From: Halococcus salifodinae DSM 8989
GTDB lineage: Archaea; Halobacteriota; Halobacteria; Halobacteriales; Halococcaceae
Reading direction: 5' to 3'
DNA: 41,298 nucleotides
NCBI RefSeq assembly: GCF_000336935.1
Contig: NZ_AOME01000027.1
Span: 50,728 to 92,025 of the forward strand
This document shows, piece by piece, positions 1-7,133 of the stretch; the first letter of the stretch is position 1, and each line of letters begins with the position of its first letter. The notes beneath the pieces are model-generated. The model was not told the origin of the DNA and ran no database searches. It saw nothing but the letters and a program-made list of their open reading frames with translations. The translations under genes and the position numbers were made by a program.

Positions 1-360
1 GGCGCTGTTATCCCGGCAGCACGCAGCGAGTTGCTGAGTACGGAAGGGCTGACTCTCATCGCACGACGGTTCTGGTATCTCACGGTCGGTTCAGTCCTCC
101 TGTTGTTGTTCAGTGGCGGGCACCTCGCAGGGACACTCTATACTGCCGAAACGCTCCAGTCAACCGGCCGAGGGAATCTCGTACTGGCGATGGTCGGCCT
201 CTGGCTCGTCCTCGCAGTCGTGCTTTTCTTCGGCTTCCGCCGGTTGATCAGCGACCAACCGGAGACGTCAGCGGTCGCAGCAGCAACGAAAGCACGACCG
301 TGGTTTCTCGGAGCGAGTGTCATCTCGATATCACTACTCGTCGTCGCTGGATTCCTCTAA
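1..360 (+). CDS. CopD-like membrane protein, C-terminal part (5' end outside window)
   Basis: The frame is open from the first base, so the gene starts upstream; the TTG at 31 is internal rather than a start. The visible 119 residues hold three hydrophobic segments, roughly residues 25-48, 58-80 and 98-118. The first contains a GGHLAGTLYT stretch, which I associate with haloarchaeal CopD-like (copper resistance D) membrane proteins. The role would be metal handling or an unknown membrane function; that is family-level recognition only. The stop codon at 358-360 lies inside a hairpin (352-374). About 40 bp downstream a family A transposase begins, so this gene borders an insertion. Its C-terminus looks natural, not truncated. 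Confidence 0.55.
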   Translation, partial: GAVIPAARSELLSTEGLTLIARRFWYLTVGSVLLLLFSGGHLAGTLYTAETLQSTGRGNLVLAMVGLWLVLAVVLFFGFRRLISDQPETSAVAAATKARPWFLGASVISISLLVVAGFL

Positions 361-374
361 TCGACTTAGAGGAA
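352..374 (+). terminator. Hairpin overlapping the stop codon
   Basis: TTCCTCTAA (352-360) and TTAGAGGAA (366-374) are perfect 9-bp inverted arms around a 5-nt loop (TCGAC). An A/T-rich stretch follows. The left arm includes the TAA stop of the upstream gene. It may be a transcription terminator or a sequence protecting the mRNA end. Family A homology starts about 30 bp further on. Confidence 0.45.
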
Positions 375-400
375 AATCATAATACGTTTCGTCACACCGA

Positions 401-2224
401 ATGGAACCCGATGATCTCGTCGGATTCGTTTCAGACGTCACTACCATCGCGCAGGCGCGCTGCGAGCACGCCACGGACTACACCGACATCGAGACCCTGA
501 TCTGTCGACTCCCGACTGCCCATCTCACGTTCACGGCACACGATTCGTTAGCACCGTATTCGGGGCCATATTCGATGGCGTTACTGATCCGAGCGTGCCT
601 GCTCAAGGAAATCAACGGTTGGGACGAAACCGCGCTCCACGACCATCTACGAGCGTATCCCTCGCTCCGACAGGCTCTCGGCTTCGAGTCGCTCCCGGAT
701 CAATCGACGTTGTGGCGCGCGTGGAACGAACGTTTCAGCGAGGAACTACGCGATGCTGTACAGAAGTGTGCTGATGCGGTTGTGATGGCCGCGCGTGCCT
801 GCGAGGTTCCGCTTCCCAACCGAATCAAGACCGAAGAAACGGATGAGCCAGAGGGTGGCGACACTCCCGAACGTCAACTCGTCGCCGCAAAGACCGATGA
901 GGTGTGGCAGCAGGCCAAGCCGTTCGTGACCGACGCGTTCGCGCTCGACCGCGGGCAGAACTGGGAGATCCACGAGAACGCCTTCTGGGAGCAGCACGCC
1001 TACATGGGGATGCGCGAGGACATGTACGCGCGCAGCGGCCCGGCGTCGTTCTCGCTCGATACCACACGCGAACGGATTCCGACGGGATCGACGCATCGTT
1101 ACCAGATCGGCAAGCTCTCGGTCGCGGAGATCCGCTCGATGCTGCGGAACACCACGCGGATGCTGATCGCCCGCGCTCGCCAGAACGGCGAACTCGATGG
1201 GCCGGTCTTTGCGGCCATCGACGTGACCAAGGGGTTCCCGTTCACCGGCGACGTCGAGGACCACGACGACGATATCCTCGGGTACAAGGACGGGAGCGAC
1301 TATTACCAGTGGGCGGTGCTCAAAATCGTCGGGATGGACGTGCCGCTCGTGCTCGACGCCATCCCGCGCGAACGAGGCCAATCGAAAGACGAGATCGTCG
1401 AGAAGCTCCTGTCGCAGGCGACCGAGATGGTTGATATCGATCTCGTGATGATGGACCGCGAGTTCGACAGTGATCCGGTGAAAGACACCTGCGAGGAGTA
1501 CGGCGTCCACTACCTCAACCCGACACGCATCTTCGACCGCAGCGACGAGGCTGACACCATCGCGTGGATGTACCGCAACGGCAAACGCTTCCACGTTACC
1601 GAGGAGGAATCCGATGACGACACCCCGACGCACAAGCAAATCTACCTCCCGAAACGGGCGAGTTCCGATGACGATGAAAACGAAGACGACAGCCTCTCAG
1701 AAGTGTGGACGGAGATGTGCGGCGAGTGGGAGTTCGAGGACGTGGACGGTGAACCAAGCGAACGCATGTCGTTTTCGCGGCTGCTCGCGGACATCCAGCG
1801 CGAAGAAGACATCGAAGAGCGCAAGCAGAAAGCGCAGGACGGAGAGGTGGACACCGCCGAAACCGTCGTCTTCGAGACCAACCACCCCTACGTGACAGCG
1901 CGTGATGCCGACGAAGATCAGATGGACGGGAAGGAATTCATCCACATGATCGAGCGCCTGATCCGGTGGTACCGCCACCGTTGGGGCATCGAGAACGGGT
2001 TCAAGAAACAGAAGCACTTCATGGTGCGGACCACCTCGACCGAGCGCGACTATCGATTCTTCAACTTCGCGTTCGCGTGCGTCCTCTACAACGTCTGGCG
2101 GTTGGTGGACCTGCTCGTGAAGATTGCGATCAACGACGAGAATCGCACGTACACGCCACGAGTGGATGCGAACCAATTCCTGACCGTGGCGAAGCAATAT
2201 TACGGACTCGATCCACCTGACTGA
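401..2224 (+). CDS. IS4-like DDE transposase, family A copy 1
   Basis: This 607-residue protein would catalyse DNA strand transfer. The catalytic triad reads as D274 (AIDVTKGFPF block), D352 (MMDREFD block) and E531 in YRHRWGIENGFKKQK. That last block fits the IS4-family Y-(2)-R-(3)-E-(6)-K signature exactly, starting at Y524. A long acidic insertion lies between D352 and E531. Compared with copies 3 and 4 (664 aa), it lacks about 70 N-terminal residues and starts with an ATG just where homology begins, so it is a truncated left end with a fortuitous start. Whether it is active is unknown. Long frames on the opposite strand are coding shadows. Confidence 0.85.
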   Translation: MEPDDLVGFVSDVTTIAQARCEHATDYTDIETLICRLPTAHLTFTAHDSLAPYSGPYSMALLIRACLLKEINGWDETALHDHLRAYPSLRQALGFESLPDQSTLWRAWNERFSEELRDAVQKCADAVVMAARACEVPLPNRIKTEETDEPEGGDTPERQLVAAKTDEVWQQAKPFVTDAFALDRGQNWEIHENAFWEQHAYMGMREDMYARSGPASFSLDTTRERIPTGSTHRYQIGKLSVAEIRSMLRNTTRMLIARARQNGELDGPVFAAIDVTKGFPFTGDVEDHDDDILGYKDGSDYYQWAVLKIVGMDVPLVLDAIPRERGQSKDEIVEKLLSQATEMVDIDLVMMDREFDSDPVKDTCEEYGVHYLNPTRIFDRSDEADTIAWMYRNGKRFHVTEEESDDDTPTHKQIYLPKRASSDDDENEDDSLSEVWTEMCGEWEFEDVDGEPSERMSFSRLLADIQREEDIEERKQKAQDGEVDTAETVVFETNHPYVTARDADEDQMDGKEFIHMIERLIRWYRHRWGIENGFKKQKHFMVRTTSTERDYRFFNFAFACVLYNVWRLVDLLVKIAINDENRTYTPRVDANQFLTVAKQYYGLDPPD

Positions 2225-2424
2225 GACCCGACCATCCCTGTGAGCGCCGGGTCGTGAGCGTCGGCTCTATCGGACGCCCGTTTGTTTCACGCTTTGCGTC
2301 CCTGATTCTGAAATTGCGATCTGATTTCGCCCACGATTCATTTGCTACGTCGAGAAACCGGCTGCAACGAATGTCGATTCCGTGCATTCAGCGGCTACCT
2401 AGCCGACATCAGGAGCTATCTGAG
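401..2424 (+). mobile_element. Family A IS4-like element, copy 1 (left side missing)
   Basis: This copy has the transposase gene, a roughly 158-bp right-end segment shared with the other copies, and the palindrome at 2383-2450. It lacks the serine resolvase and res-like spacer seen upstream of the copy 3 transposase. Homology with copies 3 and 4 begins near position 405, so the left part appears deleted. I could not define a left terminal repeat or target duplication. The right boundary is set provisionally inside the palindrome. Confidence 0.6.
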
Positions 2425-2600
2425 GTCGGCTAGGTAGATTCGTTATGCATGAGTATCTGCGAAATTTAGATGGTAGCTACCAGTTCTAAGGCAGTCATAC
2501 ATGACCGCTCCGCTTGTTTGATTCTCAAGCTGGTAGAAGTCATCCAGGCAGCCCACTTTACAGAGAGCCTCTCAAAAGCTAATCTGCTGAGTTGTATCCA
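2225..2600. other. Right end of copy 1 plus intergenic spacer
   Basis: The first 158 bp are element right-end sequence with weak similarity to the equivalent segments of copies 2-4. All four segments end close to GTGCATT. Next comes the long palindrome (2383-2450). The remaining 150 bp hold a perfect 12-bp palindrome (TGGTAGCTACCA, 2471-2482). There is also a GTG-initiated frame of about 38 codons on the minus strand, which I do not consider supported. Confidence 0.5.
2383..2450. repeat. Long palindrome at right end of family A copy 1
   Basis: The perfect core arms are CTACCTAGCCGAC (2395-2407) and GTCGGCTAGGTAG (2425-2437) around a 17-nt loop that itself can pair (CAG/CTG). The outer ends are TGCAT (2383-2387) and ATGCAT (2445-2450). 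The inner, element-side arm has CAGCGG between TGCATT and CTACC. The outer arm has a different middle (AACGAAT on the complementary strand). Related palindromes lie at 9201-9271 and 14841-14906. It could be a terminator, the element end, or the insertion target. Confidence 0.8.
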
Positions 2601-3356
2601 CTACCTATCATGCATGGACGGCTCCCTCTCTAGTTTCTGGTCGTGTTGACCGCTTTGTCCCAGCAAAATCGCCTCAACTTTATGGAGGTGTTCGTGCAGA
2701 GTAGATGTGGAAATATTCAATTCATCCGCTAAATCTCCAGCTGATGCTTTTTTCGGGTAGTCGTAGTACCTCTTCTTACGGGCAAGCTGAAACACTTCTA
2801 GCTGGCGTTTCGTGAGCTGGTCCACCGGAAGAGCATTCGTAGTGGGTTGGCGACCCTGGTGTTCTATGCTCCGAATGTTGATCTCTGCATCCATCTCCTC
2901 GCGGACTTCTTCGAGCTTCTTCTGAATTGTCTCTCGATCGTGATTTGTCGCTAAAGACCAGTGCTCTCGGCCATTTCGGATATCGATCGGTCCTGTACAG
3001 ACGAATCCCCGAGAAGTGAGAGGCTGACTGATTTGTTTTCTTCCGTCGTGATTAACAAGGAGTTCTCGCGCCGCGTTTCCTGGTTTTCGAATGGCAGTTT
3101 GCCGGAAGCCTGGGGCAATCTCTGATACTGAATTAACGTGTTTTGCTGCACTCACCGCTTCAATCCCCTCTGTGATCAGCTCTCGGTTGTCCGCATATAT
3201 CGTGAAGAGTGTTGCAACATCATTCCCAGTCATATATATCCCGTATCCGAGAAGTCCTACGTCAAACTGGTTCGTGATTTCGATTTCCCAGCAATCGGGA
3301 TATCGAAGAACAATTGACAAATAGAGTGCGTCGTCGTGTTGTTCAGAGCTGGTCAT
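2601..3356 (-). CDS. Bacterio-opsin-activator-type HTH_10 transcriptional regulator
   Basis: This 251-residue protein is a predicted haloarchaeal DNA-binding regulator. The N-terminal ~150 residues form the sensor-like region typical of Bat-family proteins. Residues ~178-232 are an HTH_10 domain: LTKRQLEVFQLARKK leads into the recognition region ADELNISTSTLHEHLHKVE. No membrane segment or signal peptide is seen, so it is cytoplasmic. The upstream 157 bp contain two small inverted repeats (GTTAccggaTAAC near 3388 and GTAGCcaataGCTAC at 3371-3385) that could be autoregulatory sites. Its target genes cannot be read from the sequence. Confidence 0.85.
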   Translation of the reverse strand: MTSSEQHDDALYLSIVLRYPDCWEIEITNQFDVGLLGYGIYMTGNDVATLFTIYADNRELITEGIEAVSAAKHVNSVSEIAPGFRQTAIRKPGNAARELLVNHDGRKQISQPLTSRGFVCTGPIDIRNGREHWSLATNHDRETIQKKLEEVREEMDAEINIRSIEHQGRQPTTNALPVDQLTKRQLEVFQLARKKRYYDYPKKASAGDLADELNISTSTLHEHLHKVEAILLGQSGQHDQKLEREPSMHDR

Positions 3357-3513
3357 CGTACTTGCGTGTGGTAGCCAATAGCTACTGTTACCGGATAACT
3401 GGTGACATTTTTCTCGCTATCATGTACTATCGCCGCAAGTCTTGTGTGCGCTCTTAGAGGCAACATAACGAACGCAATCGTCTTGCAGAAAGCCAATACA
3501 GTCGAGATCCAGA

Positions 3514-3885
3514 TCAGCTGCCAGCGATGAACTGAGCCACGCCATCTCGGAAAGACCAGTCTTCCTCACCATTCTCCGTAATGACTATCAGTACATTTTC
3601 CGGCGGTATCCCCGGGTCCTGTTCTAATAATTCAGTTGCGCGGGCGTAGAACGCCTGTTTGTCTTCACGAGCTTGGCCAGCACGCATTGTCAGCTCAATT
3701 ACAGCTCGGTCACCCTCTCGATCCTGCAACTCAAGATCTTGTGAAGGGAGTTCTCGAACGAGTTGATAACGGTCATCCGGAGGGAAGTCAAGCGTATCGA
3801 GAACAGCCTTGTTGACCATATCAGCGACGGCTTTGCGGTACTCGTCGGATTTCCCTGCTACGATTGAAATTGTAACTAATGGCAT
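3514..3885 (-). CDS. Tautomerase-superfamily protein
   Basis: This 123-residue protein begins Met-Pro-Leu-Val. After Met removal the N-terminal proline would be the catalytic base of the 4-oxalocrotonate tautomerase superfamily. The length and the GDRAVIELTMRAGQ...KQAFYARATELL pattern fit the Tautomerase_2 group rather than the ~60-residue 4-OT monomers. Members catalyse keto-enol isomerisation, and the substrate is not predictable. The gene starts 7 bp after the acyl-CoA dehydrogenase stop on the same strand, so the two are probably one transcript and may act in one degradative pathway. Confidence 0.8.
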   Translation of the reverse strand: MPLVTISIVAGKSDEYRKAVADMVNKAVLDTLDFPPDDRYQLVRELPSQDLELQDREGDRAVIELTMRAGQAREDKQAFYARATELLEQDPGIPPENVLIVITENGEEDWSFRDGVAQFIAGS

Positions 3886-3892
3886 CTACTAC

Positions 3893-5032
3893 TCACTCTC
3901 CGTACCGCTCAATTACCGCTTTTGCGAGCGTGTCTTTGTGGCCCTCGTTCGGTCCTCCAGCTATCGTCAGGAGTTTTGCGTCCCGAAGGTAGCGCTCGAC
4001 ATGGTGTTCAGTCGTGTATCCGAGACCACCGTGGAGTTGAACCGCTTTGTTCGCATTGTCAACTGCAGCCTGCGTCGCGTTGATTTTCGCCATGGCAAAC
4101 TCACGGGTCACGTCGTGTCCCTGATCAGCGCGGTCAGCTGCTCGAAGTGTGAGTAATCGAGCGGTGTCGACACGTTCCGCCATCTCGCCAATCTCCCATT
4201 GGACGCCTTGGAAGTCGCTGATGTGCTGGTCGTACTGTTCTCTAGAACTCGTGTAGGCGGCTGTGTCTTCGAGCGCTGCACGCGCGATGCCGACACCGCG
4301 GGCAGGGACGTTCACACCGGTATGAATTTCTCCGCGTGCAACGTAGCCCTCGCCTTCCTCGCCAATGAGCCGATCAGCAGGAACGCGGATATCGTTGAGA
4401 GTGATACGCGGAGATTTGACACTGTTCGCTCCCAGAGTCTCCCAGATTTCATCGACCTCGAATTCCTCGGCCGGGACGAGGAACGCGCTGATGTTGTGCG
4501 GCGCGTCCTCGTCGGGACCGGTTTTGGCGTACGTAAGGACGTAGTCGGCGTTGAGGAAACCCGACACCCACTGTTTGTGGCCGTTGAGAACCCATTCGTC
4601 GTCGTGTTGTGCAGCCGTGGTTTCCATTTCCAGCTTGTTGCTGCCCGCATTCGCTTCACTCTGGCCGAGTACGCCGACTGTTTCGAACGTCGCCATATCG
4701 GGGAGGAACGCTTCGCGTTGCTCATCGGTCCCAAATCGTTCGATGACCGTTGCGACACCGAGATGGAGCCCAATGGTACTTGCTACGGGCATGAGTGCGG
4801 CTGAGAGTTCCTCGATAGCTAAAGTGAGTTCGACGAGACCTTCTCCTCGTCCTCCGTATTCTTCCGGGAGCGTCAGTCCTGGAAGACGACGGTCGCCGAG
4901 TTTATCGAAAATCTCAGCGGGGTATTCCTCCTGCTGGTCCAGTTCTATCGCTTTTGGTTTGATTTCGCTTTTTGCAAACTCCCGAACATCGTCCCGGAGT
5001 GAGCGTTGGTCTTCCGTTAGCCCGAATCTCAT
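3893..5032 (-). CDS. Acyl-CoA dehydrogenase family protein
   Basis: This 379-residue FAD enzyme has the typical N-terminal helical domain (LTEDQRSLRDDVREFAKSEI), a middle beta domain and a C-terminal helical bundle (AVQLHGGLGYTTEHHVERYLRDAK). The family oxidises acyl-CoA thioesters to 2-enoyl-CoA, here feeding electrons to an unseen ETF. The position that usually holds the catalytic Glu (IYEGT) reads TIAGGPNEG, so the canonical base seems absent. The alternative helix-G position (VNVPARGVG) also lacks a Glu. It may therefore act on an unusual substrate or use another residue. An 18-bp palindrome and a TTAAT box lie just upstream, which fits a leaderless, regulated transcript. The tautomerase follows it. 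Confidence 0.85.
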   Translation of the reverse strand: MRFGLTEDQRSLRDDVREFAKSEIKPKAIELDQQEEYPAEIFDKLGDRRLPGLTLPEEYGGRGEGLVELTLAIEELSAALMPVASTIGLHLGVATVIERFGTDEQREAFLPDMATFETVGVLGQSEANAGSNKLEMETTAAQHDDEWVLNGHKQWVSGFLNADYVLTYAKTGPDEDAPHNISAFLVPAEEFEVDEIWETLGANSVKSPRITLNDIRVPADRLIGEEGEGYVARGEIHTGVNVPARGVGIARAALEDTAAYTSSREQYDQHISDFQGVQWEIGEMAERVDTARLLTLRAADRADQGHDVTREFAMAKINATQAAVDNANKAVQLHGGLGYTTEHHVERYLRDAKLLTIAGGPNEGHKDTLAKAVIERYGE

Positions 5033-5067
5033 ACGTAACTGTGGTGGTGATACAGGATTAAGTCTGC

Positions 5068-5085
5068 AACCTGCTATAGCAGGTT
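5068..5085. promoter_or_regulatory. Perfect 18-bp palindrome, candidate operator
   Basis: AACCTGCTATAGCAGGTT equals its own reverse complement. It sits 36-53 bp upstream of the acyl-CoA dehydrogenase ATG, immediately before a TATA-like CTTAAT on the minus strand. That is where an archaeal regulator would affect TFB/TBP loading. The regulator is unknown. Confidence 0.6.
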
Positions 5086-5232
5086 TTCTCGATGTTCGTT
5101 TTGTGCAACATTTATTGGACGGTATTAATCGCTGAGAGGCTCACACCATTGGGCAAGATACATTCACAACAGACAAATTTCTCATACTGAGAGCGTACAA
5201 TACGGAACAGACCGTTTCGATATAACCCACCC

Positions 5233-6417
5233 ATGACACAACGCGATAACCAGTCACATGAGAAACGATTCAGAACGCTCGCTGTCGGGTCGACGAAAGA
5301 TACCTCATCCTCCGAGAAATCTGAACCAAGCGACGTTGTTGCACCGTTGCACCTCTCAAGCACCTTTGAGTGGGCCAGCGAGAACGATGCCAACAAACAC
5401 GATTACTCACGCGAGAGCAACCCGACACGGGCAGCTCTCGAAGAGCAGTTAGCCCGTCTTGAAGGCGGCGAGCACGGGCTAGCGTTCGCCTCAGGGATGG
5501 CTGCTATCTCGACGACGATGCTCTCGCTGGTCCCACCAGGGGGCCACCTCGTCTCGTCAGACTCTCTCTATAGCGGGACCGAGAAACTGCTCACGGAGTT
5601 CGTCGCTGGTCACCTCGGCGTCGACGTTGAGTTTGTCGACGCCCGCGAGCCCGAAAATGTCGCCACGGCAGTCGATTCAAACACCGACTTAATCTGGGCA
5701 GAGACACCGACGAACCCACTGATGCGTCTATGCGACGTTCGCTCGATAGCTGATATCACCCACGATTATGGCGTCCCGGTCGGGGTCGATAGCACCTTCG
5801 CAAGCCCATACTTCCAATCCCCACTCGAACTGGGTGCCGACATTGCCGTCCACAGCACCACCAAGTACCTTAACGGCCACTCCGACTCAATCGGCGGTGC
5901 TGTCGTCACCGACGACGACGAGATCTTCGAGAACCTGGCGTTTGCCCAGCGGATCGGGCTCGGAAACATGCTTTCGCCGTTCGACTGCTACCTCGTCGCG
6001 AGAGGCATCAAGACGCTGCCGGCACGGATGGAGCACCATCAGGAGAACGCGATGGCGATTGCTCATCTCCTCGAGGCCCACGATCGGGTCGCCAGCGTCT
6101 ACTATCCAGGCCTGGAGAGTCACCCACAACACAATCTCGCGGCCGAACAGATGTCGGGATACAGCGGGATGCTTTCCTTCGAATTCGACGGCACGCTTGT
6201 TGAACTCGAGGCGTTCATCGATGGTCTCGAGCTGTTTACCCCAGGGGCTAGTCTCGGTGGCGTCGAGAGCCTCGTCGAGGTGCCGTCGCTGATGATCCCC
6301 GACGAGGTCAGCCACGGGTCGGCCACCGCGGAGATTCCCGAAACTCTGGTCCGGATATCGGTCGGCATCGAAGATGTCGACGACCTATGCGAAGACCTCC
6401 GGACGGCGCTGCCGTAG
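5233..6417 (+). CDS. Cystathionine gamma-synthase / Cys-Met metabolism PLP enzyme
   Basis: This 394-residue fold-type I PLP enzyme has the hallmark HSTTKYLNGHSD motif with the Schiff-base lysine at K211. It also has the SRESNPTRAALEEQLARLEGG region and the ETPTNPLMRL block. Members make or break C-S bonds in cysteine and methionine metabolism (gamma-synthase, gamma-lyase or O-acetylhomoserine sulfhydrylase). Sequence alone does not settle which. The ATG follows a short AT-containing leader. The gene converges with the MOSC gene, and a T-run after the stop (6427-6437) may terminate it. Confidence 0.88.
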   Translation: MTQRDNQSHEKRFRTLAVGSTKDTSSSEKSEPSDVVAPLHLSSTFEWASENDANKHDYSRESNPTRAALEEQLARLEGGEHGLAFASGMAAISTTMLSLVPPGGHLVSSDSLYSGTEKLLTEFVAGHLGVDVEFVDAREPENVATAVDSNTDLIWAETPTNPLMRLCDVRSIADITHDYGVPVGVDSTFASPYFQSPLELGADIAVHSTTKYLNGHSDSIGGAVVTDDDEIFENLAFAQRIGLGNMLSPFDCYLVARGIKTLPARMEHHQENAMAIAHLLEAHDRVASVYYPGLESHPQHNLAAEQMSGYSGMLSFEFDGTLVELEAFIDGLELFTPGASLGGVESLVEVPSLMIPDEVSHGSATAEIPETLVRISVGIEDVDDLCEDLRTALP

Positions 6418-6529
6418 GCGCGCGTTCCCTTTTTCTCCCGACCGTCCCAATCGGCAAGCAAGTCAACTGTCCACCGGTCGCAGCAGCCGCAAGCGAGAAT
6501 ACGAACTATTTCCAATCGAAAGAATCGGG

Positions 6530-7021
6530 TTATTCGAGGGGTTCGACGGCATCTCCGGGGCGAATCATTCCATCTTCGAGAATGTCTGCTCGGAGACCTC
6601 CTCGATGAGTGAGTGCCTGCAATACGCCATCGTGAGTGATGCGTTGAAGGTGGCTACATGGTTCACACAGCCGATCTCCTCGGCAGATGGCGTCACCGAC
6701 CTGGAATCGTTGTCCAACGAGATGGTTGAGTGCGACATCACGAGTTTCGATGTTCCGTCGGTGTTCGCCCGGTGCGAGTTCGATTTCCGCTTCACGTTCG
6801 ATTGCTGTAACAGCCTCCTGTTCGATCAACGTGAGATCGTACCCATCGTGGCGTTGCTCGTCCGACTCCCACTTGACGAAGGTCCCGGTTTCGATTTCGC
6901 GGAAATATCTGTCACCTCGAAGACCACTTTTAGCGACGGCCTCAACGTCACTGCGTTCGGTCATTTCGACTTCGGGTTCAGGAGCCGTGAAGATTCGTTC
7001 GACAGTTCCAATACCATTCAT
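6530..7021 (-). CDS. MOSC domain-containing protein
   Basis: This protein has about 163 residues from the ATG at 7021; a GTG two codons earlier is the alternative start. It has MOSC hallmarks: GLRGDRYF, ELAPGEHRRNIETR, and a conserved cysteine pair in DRLCEPCSHLQ, followed by HRGGLRADIL. MOSC domains bind sulfur or molybdenum-cofactor intermediates and act in sulfur transfer or N-hydroxylate reduction. This stand-alone short form has no assigned substrate. Its neighbour is a sulfur amino-acid enzyme in convergent orientation. A family A element begins about 110 bp upstream, so promoter sequence could have been disturbed. Confidence 0.85.
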   Translation of the reverse strand: MNGIGTVERIFTAPEPEVEMTERSDVEAVAKSGLRGDRYFREIETGTFVKWESDEQRHDGYDLTLIEQEAVTAIEREAEIELAPGEHRRNIETRDVALNHLVGQRFQVGDAICRGDRLCEPCSHLQRITHDGVLQALTHRGGLRADILEDGMIRPGDAVEPLE

Positions 7022-7133
7022 ACTCACAGGGTGTTAGTCATCTACCAAATGGCTTGCGCATGTGTGAGGCAGCGTCTCAGTCAGGCAGCTTGTTGGGCAG
7101 TATTTCAACTGTACTGACCAGTCAGACGGATTC

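Noticed and set aside
746-1639. 297-codon open frame on the minus strand inside transposase copy 1
   Set aside because: It mirrors the transposase codons. High G+C coding strands make long antisense frames, and equivalent frames appear in every family A copy without independent start or family features.
2446-2562. Minus-strand GTG frame of ~38 codons between the palindrome and the HTH_10 gene
   Set aside because: Too short and without binding site or recognisable motif. It is left as intergenic.
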